A DNA stretch of 64,000 nucleotides, taken from assembly GCA_001600615.1 (NCBI GenBank), contig BCKK01000012.1:58965-122964 (forward strand), read 5' to 3'. Source of the stretch: Dioszegia crocea (Eukaryota; Basidiomycota; Tremellomycetes; Tremellales; Bulleribasidiaceae). The position numbers were made by a program, and so were the translations under genes. The stretch's first letter is position 1. The number at the start of each line of letters is the position of its first letter. The notes under the pieces are model-generated. The model was not told the origin of the DNA. It ran no database searches and was given only the letters and a program-made list of their open reading frames with translations. Positions 22,814-33,357 of the stretch are shown piece after piece.

Positions 22814-25415
22814 CTATGCTCCGCCTGGAGTAAGATCTCCAGGGAAACCTAATCCAGTCAGCTAAGGATCACTACTCGACAGGAGAATTCTCAACTGACC
22901 TCCTAAATCCCGTCGAGTGGCAAGTGCGACTAGATCACTTCGACCCATACTGATGGCATTAGCACTCAAACACCAACTGAATCAGATGACTCATGCCCAT
23001 CGCCCGGTAAAAGACCGGGCAGACCATCCAAGATTCCGAAGATAAGAACGAAGACAGGAGGCGTAAGACGACTCACTGCAAACAAGCACTCCGCAGGGTG
23101 TTCCACAGCGTCTCGGACGTCACGCCCTTGGCTGCATTCCCGACTGTTCCAGCGGCGTACCCTTCCGTTGCGTCTGCTTGTTGAAGTCTGAGCGCGTCGA
23201 GGATACGTTGGGCAGCGAGAGAGTATTGTGAGAGGTTGATGTATGAGATGCCCATGTTGAATCTGCGTCAGATCAGCTCTGGGTCTCATCGTTGTGATCA
23301 CAAAGAGGATAGAAGCCTAGCTCACAAGGCCCGGATGAAGTTTGGGTGAAGGGCTAAAGCCTTGTGATAATACTCCAGCGCTTCGTTGGATCTTCCGCTA
23401 TTCGCCAAAGTCGCGCCGATCCGATTGTATAGTAACCAGTCCTACGTCTCGTCAGTTATTGTACACCTCATCATCAGAACGCGTAAACTCACATTGGGCC
23501 TAACGGACAAAGCAGCCAATAAGCAGTCCTCAGCCTTATCGAACTGTTCTCCACTGTTAAACAAGACACCCAGTGCAACTTGAACATCCGGATCCAACTC
23601 ATCCGGGCTCATCCTCGCAAGCCCAATCAAACGATCAACAAGCACCTTCTGACCCTCTCTCCAATCCCCTTCTTCGCCTTGTCCTACTGTTCCCGCTGAC
23701 AATTGACTTGCACTGGGTGCCAAATCTATCCATTTCCCAATCATCTTATTGGCCATTGGTAATTCGCCTTCGTTGGTGTATGAGACTGCTAGGGCGAGGT
23801 AGGCGGGTCGATAGTCCGGATCGAGCTGGACAACTTTGGCTAAAGCGAGAATGGCAGCTGATTCACGTTCGTTCTCTTGTTGTTTTAGACCGAGGGTGTA
23901 CCATGCTTGATGGTCTGTTGGATCCGCTTGGACTGCTGCTTCCAGTTCCAGGACGCCCTGATGAGTCAGCTTGAGGCCTTTCCGACTGGGCGGGCAGTTG
24001 CATAACTTACCCTAGCTGTCGGCGATGATCTCCCCTCCATCCCCATATCTTTATCATGTATCGCCTCTTCGAGGTTATACGGATTCCGACTCTGAAAGAG
24101 ATATCTCCCATCGGCACCTCTCGTCTCACCCTTCGGTAACGTCCTCTGCAAATCTTCCCAATCATTCTGCATCTCTCCCCAGCCCTCCATTTGCCCCACG
24201 CCCAGCCGGACATCCCGCGCAACACCCATAGGGCCATTATACGCCATGAATGCCTCCTCGTCAAAGTTAGACTCTGAAAATTCAAGGAGTGCCTCTTCCC
24301 ATGCGGGCCCCACGCCCGGTATGGACGTTGCCGAGTGGGCAAGGGCTTCTTCGAGAGAAGAGGGAACGCCGCTCGGTTGGAAATGGACGGATTTCCGACG
24401 GTGAGAAGTGGAGGATGAACGATCAGACATGAGGAGGGCGGATTGGTCTGAGTATCCATTGATGTCTGACCTCGGGATGGTTTCTTGGGTCGCGCCAGGT
24501 CGGAGGGGAAGAATTTCGGGAATGGTAGGTTGCATTCGAAGCATAGCCTCTAAATCGGCTGGAGTGTCGTCTTGCCAATTGACCTCAGGGAGCGGTTCCT
24601 CCATCTCGGAATCCTGCCGAGATTCCTCCTGCTGTACAGCTTTGTCCTCAGCCGTCCGGGTATCGAAATCCGCTGCGGTAGGCCACGCCTGGCTCATCTC
24701 GTTTGCTGCTGGAGGGTGCGCCATCATCTGATCGTGATACTGATGATGATTTGTTATCGAGGGATAAAAAGATGGGGCAGATTGCTGATATGAGGGGTAA
24801 AATTGCCGAGGCTGATACTGCTGGGGGATCGTATCTGGGGACATGTGTTGGGTTCTGGGGGTAGAAGTCGTAGCGATGGGCTGGTATGACGCAGCCCAGG
24901 TGCTCTGCTGAGGAAGAGGAGCAGGAGAGTAACGCTGAATCGACGGCCCCGCCGCTTGGTCAGGCCGGAATGAACCCGCCCATTGTGCATTGGCATAAAC
25001 GGGTGGCGGGGGGGAAACGACGGTGGGTTGAGAGGGTATGAGGTGATTTCGAAGGGACGACATGTCGAAGGGGACTGCAGATGATGATTGACCTCGGGCT
25101 GAGCCAGACTGCTGGGCCTGGTCGCGAGCGATCACTCGGGGGTCTACACCAAAAGCCTGCTTGGTCAGCTCGATAGGTCTCCGATCAGAGAGAACGACTC
25201 AGATGACTTACCCGTCTGGTTGATCCTGCCGTCGGAGCAGAGACAAAGCGATCCTTGACAGTTAGCAAACCCCTAATGGAGCCAGAAAAGCAACTACCAG
25301 TCATGGCTATACTCACCTGCTGCATTGACACATCCCTTTCCATCCGACCTCCGACATTCTTCAACACATTACTCGGGCCACAATCGACCGCCGCGCCTGA
25401 TAAAAAGCCCGACAT
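22814..25415 (-). CDS. PEX5: PEX5, PTS1 peroxisomal import receptor
   Basis: Pex5 binds C-terminal SKL-type signals of cargo and docks at the peroxisome (family knowledge). The start at 25415 is chosen because MSGFLSGAAVDCGPSNVLK carries the conserved N-terminal cysteine, the site of the receptor-recycling ubiquitin. The disordered N-terminal half has aromatic WxxxF/Y-type motifs (WAGSF, WAASY) and NFDEEAFMAYNG. The linker reads WEDLQRTLPKGETRG and YLFQSRNPYNLEEA. The TPR half then follows in several exons: QVALGVLFNSGEQFDKAEDCLLAALSVRPN, LHPNFIRA, NMGISYINLSQYSLAAQRILDAL. The final exons, MGRSDLVALATRRDLGG then FPGDLTPGGA, give a stop at 22814-22816. The frame of the last two short exons is inferred from branch points and the family's MGR/RDL ending. 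Confidence 0.9.
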
Positions 25416-25672
25416 ATCCACTGGAGTTCCGCCTTTCAAGTCGTCATTGACTCTCAGACTGTATACCGATGGTCTTTAAGTGTGTATAGGAGGCAGTGAA
25501 GGACAATGTCAGAGATCCCCACTGCTGAAAGTCGCCGGCTTTTCAACAGCCGAGAAGTCACGTGACGGTCGCGTCCAAAACTTTTTCGCGCCAGATGTCA
25601 AAACTCTCCCGTTGGAGGTATATCTTGTCGTTGCCTCCCTACCCCGACACTTGAGATTAAGCAGCCAGGATG

Positions 25673-25754
25673 TCAGCTGAGGACGAATCAGGATGTGGGT
25701 CGGTCGAAGACATATGGCGCGAAGAATGACAACTGATGGATCAGCTGAGGACGA
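25673..25754 (+). repeat. 14-bp direct repeat at the 5' end of BTB copy 1
   Basis: TCAGCTGAGGACGA occurs at 25673-25686 and again at 25741-25754. Both copies read SAEDE in frame with a nearby ATG (MSAEDESG upstream, GSAEDEPG in the CDS). This suggests a local duplication of the start region, leaving two candidate initiation sites. Confidence 0.7.
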
Positions 25755-26676
25755 GCCTGGGCAAAAGCGACAAAAGCTTGACCCCCTCGACTTCCATTAC
25801 GAGTTCGCAACTCCTAAAGCGGGCGATGTTATACTCCAAGCTGGCGATCGTGAAGCTTCATGCTTCTACTTCAAGCTCTCACTATTGAGCGAGCTTTCGT
25901 CATTCTTCGATACACTGCCTCCGGCATCACCTAGCGACTATGTCAATGGACACCCCCTAATCCCCCTTCACGATACGACCAGCACCGGGCTCTACCTCTT
26001 CCTTTCGGCTACACAATCCCTCACAGACTCAAAAGCATTCGTATGCCCCAGCGATGAGATCTACAGTCCCCTACCAGCCATGCTCGAGGCAGCCATCATC
26101 GGCAAGATCTATATGACGCCAATCATATACCGAATCCTATTCGAGGGCATCGACTCCAGCTGGCGGGAGCGTCACTACATCGCGTACGGTATATGGGCGA
26201 TCGGAGAAGTCGAGTATGGAGCGACGCAAGCGGCGCGTCTGACGCTGGGCGAAGGGCTGGGGGACGAGGCGCCAGACATCACCGACATAAACGAAGATCT
26301 CGTCAGGCTTTTGAAGTCACACGCTCCCTTATACTGAACCAATCTGCTCGACTTACACATCAGATACATCCAAGCCATCAATCGCCTCCGTCAACGGCTT
26401 CGACGGGCATCTACACGCCGATTTGTACGTCACACTCAGGTGGCCGTCCGATGTCTCGAGGCAGACGGAAACGTGGCGGAGCGGATCAGGGAGCGGCTAT
26501 TCAGGATGAGCAGTGTGAAGGAGATCATCGCGCTGGCGGATAGAGATTACGACTTGCGATGCGAGGTATGCATGACGGAGGCTAGGGAGTGTTTGGGATC
26601 GATGATGAGCTGGTTGCGTTTATTTGCGTATGAGTTGGTACCCTTCAAATGTGACGGAGGACCACTAGCTTGGTGA
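25726..26676 (+). pseudogene. BTB-like protein, copy 1, interrupted by an in-frame TGA
   Basis: Start 25726 (MTTDGSAEDEPGQKRQKLD). A BTB/POZ-like segment follows: GDVILQAGDREASCFYFKLSLLSELSSFF, then GHPLIPLHDTTSTGLYLFLSA. A helical region reads YIAYGIWAIGEVEYG. The frame stops at TGA 26335-26337 after KSHAPLY, then stays open in the same frame to 26676 (NLLDLHIRYIQAIN, VKEIIALADRDYDLRCEVCMTEA). The intact paralog at 30532-31512 reads THAPIYWMQLLDFHLRH at this point. The TGA therefore replaces a Trp (TGG) codon, and the downstream part is the conserved C-terminus. BTB domains mediate protein-protein contacts, often as cullin-3 adaptors (family knowledge). It could be a recent pseudogene or yield a truncated BTB-only protein. 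Confidence 0.75.
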
Positions 26677-26943
26677 TATGCATCGGGTGTCTCTGTCTTT
26701 GGGGTTGCCTTCAAACATGTATCAATGCTTATATCTTGTGTCTTTAGCTATTGTCGTCTTACCAATGTCAGAGCCATTCTTCAAGAGGAGAAGTGCAAGG
26801 TGAGAGGCTCTTATCCCTCCGCCTCCACATTCCTTAAACAGTCTCGTAATTTCCGCCTTCATCTAATCAATCCGCACTTTGCATCTCTCATCATCTCTCA
26901 TCGCTAGCAACACCAATTAGACTTCCATCAGCCTATCTGCCAT

Positions 26944-27257
26944 CGAAGGACCACCAGATTATGTGACAGAGTGAGTCAAGGGTCCTTTTTTTTTTGTACA
27001 ACTCGTCTCATAGTGCTAAAGCTGCGCACAGACCTGAAAAGTTTTCAACCCGCTCGACCACACATCGTGAATCTGCGGGGAGGGTACATCGCCGGCTGGT
27101 CGAAGCTCAAAGCTTGGAGGATTCAGTGAGAATCAGTGATGAGGGGTTTTACTTGGAGTGCGAGCATTGTTTGGAGGCGGCGCAGGACAGATTCAGCGCA
27201 ATCATTAACTGGACGGAGGATTTCGGATTGAGTCTTGTCCCCAAATTTACCACATGA
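26944..27257 (+). pseudogene. C-terminal fragment of another BTB-like family copy
   Basis: The translated end, RRLVEAQSLEDSVRISDEG, FYLECEHCLEAAQDRFSAI and INWTEDFGLSLVP, aligns by eye with the last 60 residues of copy 1 (ADRDYDLRCEVCMTEARE, MMSWLRLFAYELVP) and copy 3 (SDECFGLGCEWCMEIAEERYG). No BTB part precedes it; a homopolymer T run sits near 26987. It lies directly downstream of copy 1 on the same strand. This fits a truncated tandem duplicate. Confidence 0.65.
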
Positions 27258-27340
27258 GCGGTGCAATTATTCGGGGTAAAGTTGTACATCTAGCTAGATT
27301 GTTACATTGAGTACAGGTGGTCGAGAGATGAAAGCAAGGG

Positions 27341-29004
27341 TCATTGCATAGATTCCCACCTTCGCTTCGCTGAACCCATTACTTCAGCTAGTAGCGCCAC
27401 AGTCTCCCTCCCTTCCGCATCATTCATCGACCTCAATCCACCCCTCGCTTTCCCGTATTCCTCGCACTTCAAAAGCCTAGCGGGCAGAGAGACCGGACCA
27501 CCGAAGACCTCCGACTCCAGAGCTGATGCCGCCGACATCCGCCTTGCAGGGCTAAGCGCCAGCAGAGAGTCGAGTAGGGTTTCAGAGAGATTTGGATTTT
27601 GGATACGATTTAGACCTGGGAGTATTCCTCGGAGGGGTTTGGGCTGTTGGTGGGTGAATGAGATCTTTGAGGCGTCGGGAAGTGAGTTGAATGTCTGCGC
27701 ATATCAGCTTGAGGTCTAGCATGAATCTAGGATATCGAAATCGAGAGCAAGAACAAGTGACTTACCGGCCAAGATTCAGCATTGGGCGAGCCTCTCTTGC
27801 CGAATATACTCCCCGCCAGACCCAGATCGCCATATGTGCTATCGAAGAGCGTCTGTTTTCCCAATGAAGGCAGTGAAGCGGGAGTGTCGGTGTTCATGTC
27901 GTCGTATGAGCCGTACAGGGGGTCGATGGCGGGGTTGAAGATGGTGAGTGGTGGAGTGAAGAATTCGGCTAGGACGCATCCTGCCGCCCATAGATCCAGC
28001 GCTTGAGGGTTGTATGACAGTGGACCGAAGAGTAGTTCAGGAGCGCGGTAGGGTCTGTATGATCAGCTTGAGATATCCGTCGTATTGACCTGGAGCTCGG
28101 TAGTACAGTCTACTCCTCTCATCCTGCGTCCTCTTCACTACTGGCGGGCTTCCACAAGCTCCAAATCCTCTCGATGGGCCTTGCTTCCAAATGACCCGAA
28201 CCGCTCCATGTCCATGCCTGCCCCCAAAAGCAGTAATCCGGTCAGAGAAGCCCACTCACCCAGTCCCAACCTCACAGCACATCCCCTCTTGATCCTCTTT
28301 CCACTCCCCACCCCAATCTTCCGCCTCATCATCCCACGCAATCCCAAAATCCACCAAAACCAACGATCCATCCCAATCCAACATGATATTCTCAGGTTTG
28401 ATATCTCTATGCGCAATGCCCAGGTTGTGGAGATACGCCAGAGCTGACAGTAGCTGGAAAGCTGTTGATCGGAAGAGAATATCGAGGGGTGAGGGGGTGT
28501 GAGTTGAGGTCATAGAGAGGCGAGAGAGGTCCGGAAAGTCGTCTTTCTGATAATTAGGGTGTGCGGCGAGGGTGGGGGAGTCCAGTAGGGCTCGGAGTGT
28601 GATAGCTAATAGTGGTAGGGCAAGTTGATGTTCCCATACGCTCTCTGACCAGGCGTAGTCGATGATTTTGACAACCTGTTTCGATCAGCTCGACCCACAT
28701 CAGAAATTTCTTGGTTGCTGGAATTCAGGCTAGAGCTTACATTTGGATGTCTAGCTTTTTGCAAGATCAGTACCTCTCGTAGTACATTATGAGGTTTCGA
28801 CCCTCTCATTTTCCCAGATGGACCAGCTCGGACAATCTTGACGACTCCCCAACCGGGAGGACCTTGATGGTCCCGATTGGGATTTTGGCCATCTGGGCAA
28901 TCGGCAGCTCCGCTTGACTGGCCGTGATTTGTTGATGCGGGTTTGCGGTAGGCGTACACTGAGGCGTGCACACCTGTAGCGAGGTGATAGAGAGCGGACT
29001 GCAT
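27341..29004 (-). CDS. CDK-like serine/threonine kinase (Cak1/Csk1-like)
   Basis: Start 29004 ([21 protein letters not shown]). The glycine loop is degenerate ([13 protein letters not shown]). VVKIVRAG supplies the ATP lysine and [17 protein letters not shown] helix C. The catalytic loop is [15 protein letters not shown] and the Mg loop is DFGIAW. The exon ends at CCEVGTG. After an unusually long 205-nt intron (28259-28055) the frame resumes [33 protein letters not shown], the P+1 loop and subdomain IX. The C-lobe runs to 27341 with [20 protein letters not shown]. The short activation loop without a TxY phosphosite and the CDK-like APELL resemble monomeric CDK-activating kinases, but the subfamily is uncertain. 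It sits inside the BTB-like gene cluster with no obvious functional link. Confidence 0.78.
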
Positions 29005-29257
29005 TAGAAGCTACATTTGTGAGATGTAGGAAGGATTATCAGAGAGAAAGGGAAAATATCGCGTTTGAATTTGCGATCTCACGCTCAAAGCATTTGGCAA
29101 GTCTCTTGTAAAGGCTCACAGGTGCCATTAATTGGCCGGTTGCCTTGAAAGTATAAGCAGTGCGCACAGATGCCCTTCTAAAGGCGAAAGAGACCGAAAG
29201 AATTCACTACCCAAACTCCAGGCAAAATGCATCGCCCCTATGGAGGCCAGCCTACAG

Positions 29258-30257
29258 CTACTGACCGTCATCCTCATCCTCCTCATACGTGTAGTCTCCC
29301 TGGCTGGTCAACCAGCCCATGAGTCCAATGTATATGGTATCCGCTATCGATGCGCAAGTCTTACACGACAAACCATATCCCCCGGCCCTGACCGCCAAGA
29401 TGTCCTCTACCGTCTGAGCCGCATCAAACCGCCGTCTGACCGCTTCCGCCACGCGCGACAAGGCTACCGTGCACAAGCCTTCCGTGATCATGTAACTGTC
29501 ACTCTGTGCGTGTGCGTTTACAAGCTGATCCGTGAAATTGGTGGAATAATGTGGCTCCAGTGAGTGCTGGTGAGAGTGGTGGGCTGCCTGAGCATAGCGT
29601 AAGACTTTGCAGTCTACACCAATGCTGCGGTACATGGTTGCGGCAAATGTTTCGGATGTAGCTGGGGATGCTGGGGATTGTCTTGCAATCGGTCCCCAGC
29701 GTGCGTTTCGCCGCTGCCGGCAAGCGATCCTCGGCGCCTGCTATTGCCAGTAGTGCGAATTAGATGTATCTCGCGTGAGGCACGGAGTCGCCATCCTCAT
29801 CAAAGAGGCTGTCAAGCAGAAGACGATAGACAATGGGGGTGTCATATCTCTTGGCTATCAAAGCGGCGTAGAGGAGAGAGGACCAGGCCTCGGGTGCACT
29901 GCCAAATTCGTACCGGCTGATTGTCGTCGTAGAAATGATAGCGGACAGGTAGACCGCGGGGCCGTAAGAGGTTGTTTCGTGAAGGGGGATGAGGGGAGTT
30001 CCTTCGACCATATCGGTTGTGCATGGAGAAGGTAGGGTGGCAAAGAAGGTAGAGAGGGCCGCAAGGAGGGAGAGGGGGAAGTAGAAGCAGTATGCCCTTT
30101 TATCGTCCGCCTGGAGGATGACATTTCCAGGTTGTTTCGTGTCGAAACCTGTGTAGAAGCTGAGGAGTGTTTTGCCTTGGGCCTCTGAGAAGTCAAATAC
30201 GTTCTCTATGAGCGTGCATGAGAGCTTACCTGCCTGGTCTACTTCTATATCCCCCAT
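29258..30257 (-). pseudogene. BTB-like protein, copy 2, with in-frame TAA and frameshift
   Basis: Start 30257 (MGDIEVDQAG). An intron leads to GFDTKQPGNVILQADDKRAYCFYF and GTPLIPLHETTSYGPAVYLSA, the BTB-like part. The frame stops at TAA 29760-29762 after VPHARYI. The same frame continues FALLAIAGAEDRLPAAAKRTLG...NHVPQHW, matching the paralogs' FAIWALGNIESQLQDAACETFG...HAPIYW. Near 29640 homology shifts to another frame (VDCKVLRYAQAAHHS), which then runs to 29258 through VEDILAVRAGGYGLSCKTCASIAD, the conserved C-terminus. One stop and one frameshift indicate a pseudogene. It is divergent from intact copy 3, with about 275 bp between starts. Confidence 0.75.
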
Positions 30258-30531
30258 GTTGGTGTTATTGGGGTGGAGAGCGATGATTGATAGGGATGAG
30301 TGAGGTTTCCTCCTGAGCCAATCCAGGAACCGGAATTGAACCGGATTCCTCAATGCAAATCACTTTCCGGGCCGGAATCCCGGACGCGACGAGAAGACGC
30401 GACTGGATTTCAATCCGGACAATTTCGGTCCGCCCTGCTCTTCCCTCCATCGCCTTTCATCTACTTCGAAGATCACGCGGCTGTCTAGTGATTCCAGGAG
30501 AAAGGAGAAGCAGGAAGCGTACAGGAACAGG

Positions 30532-31512
30532 ATGTCAGATATGCCCATGGAGCAGGATGGTGAGTCTATTCCGCGAGACCGCAAGTTTCAAAGCTGAGCC
30601 GTAGATGCAGGCTCTTCCTCGTTTGAGCAGGTACTCGATCTACATCCCGATTTCAACATCAAACGTCCTGGAGACGTCATACTTCGCAGCGACGATAACA
30701 AATGCTTTTACTTCCGCCTCGCACAGCTAGCCGAGCTCTCTTCCTTCTTCTCCACCCTCCCTCCCCCTTCATCTGACGACCTCGTTGACGGCACTCCCCT
30801 TATCCCCCTTCATCGCGCTACCAGCCTCGGTCTATATGTCGTTCTCACGGCTATACAATCTACCACATCATCCGAACCTTTCCATCTCTCCCGCAGGTCC
30901 ATGCACCCGAACAGCTACGAAAAGGCTGTACTCGAAGCCGCCGTGCTCGCTCGGAAATACGATCTATCAATCGTCTTCCGGCTCTTGGTCGAGGGCACGG
31001 CGAAGGAGGTTCTACCAGGCTATCGGTACTGCGAGGGTCCATTTCTGACGTTCGCCATCTGGGCGTTGGGAAATATCGAATCGCAATTACAGGATGCGGC
31101 TTGTGAGACTTTCGGAGACGACGTCTCGCCGATATCCTGTGTGGACGATATCGTTGCGGAGATGTGCAAAACCCACGCACCTATCTACTGGATGCAACTC
31201 CTCGATTTCCATCTCCGACACTCCCAGTCGATGGCATATTGGCGGCATCGGTTGACAAGATCTAAGAATTACAATGAACCTTTCCCGGTGCACGATGGGG
31301 AGTGTGAGGAGAAGAGTGGGCCGATGCGAGCGGGGATGAAAGTTCGGGATATGCTTTGGGGTGCCAAAACGGTACGAGAGGTGTCGAACATAAGCGATGA
31401 ATGTTTCGGCTTGGGCTGCGAGTGGTGTATGGAGATCGCGGAAGAGCGCTATGGTGAATTGGTGACAGACCTCCAGGACTTTGCTACTTCGTATATACGT
31501 AAAAAGTCATAG
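30532..31512 (+). CDS. BTB-like protein, copy 3 (intact member of the local family)
   Basis: Two exons, 30532-30559 and 30611-31512, give 309 residues: MSDMPMEQD, then GSSSFEQVLDLHPDFNIKRPGDVILRSDDNKCFYFRLAQLAELSSFF. The stretch from GDVIL through TPLIPLHRATSLGLYVVLTAIQS is the BTB/POZ-like core. Next come a helical segment (AAVLARKYDLSIVFRLLVEG, FAIWALGNIESQ), HAPIYWMQLLDFHLRHSQ, and a cysteine-bearing C-terminus (ECFGLGCEWCMEIAEERYG). There is no signal peptide or membrane segment. BTB proteins usually dimerise and link partners to Cul3 ligases; whether this one does is unknown. It is the only copy here without a disabling lesion and serves as the reference for judging the others. Confidence 0.75.
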
Positions 31513-31569
31513 ATGAACGATCCTAGCTTCGACATGTATAGATAGTACCGAACTTGAAAACAGTTTGCA

Positions 31570-32533
31570 TCATTCAGGTATGTAGCTACAGGCAAATGCC
31601 CTCAATGTATCGAGGTGCGGTAGATACCGAAAGTTTATCTCGTTGATACGTAAGGCACATGATAGTCCGTAATTGTCCCTCTGAATCTCAAAGATCGCCT
31701 CCGTGGTGTCCGCACTCAACAACAACGTGTGAACCCTCTCTGGTGTTGAGGGGGAAATGGGTTCGACGCAGGAAGTGAGCTGACGGCCGTTTTTATGGTA
31801 AGACATGGGGAGTAAGAGTGTGTTGTAGTCGATCGCCAAGTGGAAACGACTGTGACCTTGGATGTGTCGGAGGTGGAAGTCCTGAAGTTGGACCCAATGG
31901 TGCATGCAATGGGCCTTGCAAGCGAGGGCGATTTCCTTCTCGACGTCTATGATATCGTCCGCCATTGGATCGACAGTGGCTAGAGCCGACTGCTCGACCT
32001 GGGACTGTACGTCCTCAATGGCCCAGATGGCCCACACTAGGTAAGGATCGGGTCATGGGATACGTGGAGAAAAAACAAACTCGACGAGGATCCGGGATAT
32101 TATGGGACAAGCGAAAACTCTCCCAATGATCGCCGCACTGAGAATGTCTTCCTTATAATCCTCATGAAAGGTAGCCTTGAAAGGTTCGCCGGAAGTGGTG
32201 GATCTGATGGCGGCGAGGAAGAGGTGCAGCCCGGGGGACGTAGTACCGTGAAGGGGGATGAGAGGGGTACCGTCGACGAGATCATCTGAGGAAGGAGGGG
32301 GAAGGCCAGCGAAGAATGTGGATAATTCACTGAGGAGGGCTAAGCGGAAGTAGAAGCATTCCGCCTTCTCGTCGCCAGCTTGAAGGATGACATCGCCCTC
32401 GCGCTTGAGGGCAAAAGCCTTGTTGAAAAGCAGTTTGGGGACATCTAATAGTCAGCCTTATCTTCTTACCCTGGGGTGACATGTAGTGGATGTGAGCCAA
32501 GTCACCTGGTTGATCAACAGCTATGTCTGTCAA
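31570..32533 (-). pseudogene. BTB-like protein, copy 4, start codon lost and in-frame TGA
   Basis: The expected start codon at 32533 is TTG, giving (L)TDIAVDQP, equivalent to MGDIEVDQA of copy 2. A 60-nt-class intron leads to VPKLLFNKAFALKREGDVIL, QAGDEKAECFYFRLALLSEL and TPLIPLHGTTSPGLHLFLAA. After LVEFVFSPRIP the frame meets TGA (32053-32055). It then continues in the same frame as PDPYLVWAIWAIEDVQSQ, the normal family sequence, through WVQLQDFHLRHIQ and NYGLSCALRINEINFRYL to 31570. No intron explains the TGA, because the only GT...AG pair around it breaks the frame. It converges with copy 3 (57 bp between stops). Confidence 0.72.
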
Positions 32534-33357
32534 CTTGCGCCCACTTTGATCAATGGGGATTAGAGCTGGACTCCTACCAGCTGAAATTCCAGAGCAAGTT
32601 CCAGAGACAGGGCGCAGGGCGGCTGACGCGCCCGTGCCTGACGCGGACGCGATGGGTGCGCACGGACGTTGCCAAGGAAGGGTGGGGAAAATGGGGAATG
32701 TCTTGAAGCTTCCTTCCGTGTAGTTCTGCGCTCCTCCTAGTCGTAGGCTTATCCCATCGACACACGCCGTTCGCCCTTAGAGAGAAACCCTTCTGGAATC
32801 GGCCAACACTGCTTTGTGGTTTGGTGGAATTCATTACGGTCGTGGCTAAAGGAAGAGGTCTGATGTATGAGGCTGTGTACACTCCTCCTCTCTGTCGACG
32901 TTGATCAAGTACATGCCAGTCTGCTGGAATCCACGCTCCAACTCTGTGTGGGTATGATATCCTGGAGCTTGCCGTCCTGCACTGGCCGACTGTACCCGTA
33001 AGCGCGAGCATTGATACTGATAGATGATCATTACACTTCGCTCGCTACGACTCTTCTTTACACACCTCCCCTCCATCTCCCCATGCAGTCAGTCCTACCG
33101 CGATACAAATCCAGCAACTCAGACTGATTCCAGCAATTGGGCAGAGTCACACACGTGGCTGGCCAGTGACAACCTGAAACGGTGCCTGAAACTCACCCGG
33201 CTTCGATTGAGATGACATCATCCTGCCCTGACCCTGTTCCTGAAATTTTCCCTTATCTGGCCAAACTTTGTCGACGTGTTTGCATTCCTCCCCCTTCCTT
33301 CTTCCCTCATTCATACCTCATCCTTCCTCTCCCTACCCCCTCTATACATCATCCATC
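32534..33357. other. Intergenic, amylase promoter region
   Basis: An 824-bp gap. The 3' end (33240-33357) is strongly pyrimidine-rich (CT tracts), typical of sequence just upstream of a start in this genome. No gene is seen; the longest ORFs lack protein character. Confidence 0.45.

Noticed and set aside
29132..29563. 143-aa plus-strand ORF opposite BTB copy 2
   Set aside because: No protein-like pattern; it overlaps the conserved C-terminus of the BTB-like pseudogene on the other strand.
32038..32081. A 44-nt GT...AG intron could remove the TGA of BTB copy 4
   Set aside because: Splicing there shifts the downstream frame and brings a stop after a few codons; intact copy 3 has no intron at this place.
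25726..32533. TGA could be a sense codon (altered code, selenocysteine or programmed readthrough) in BTB copies 1 and 4
   Set aside because: TGA ends other confidently modelled genes here (FIT family 3034-3036, CSN4 20016-20018), copy 2 is broken by TAA instead, and copy 4 also lacks its ATG. Decay is simpler.
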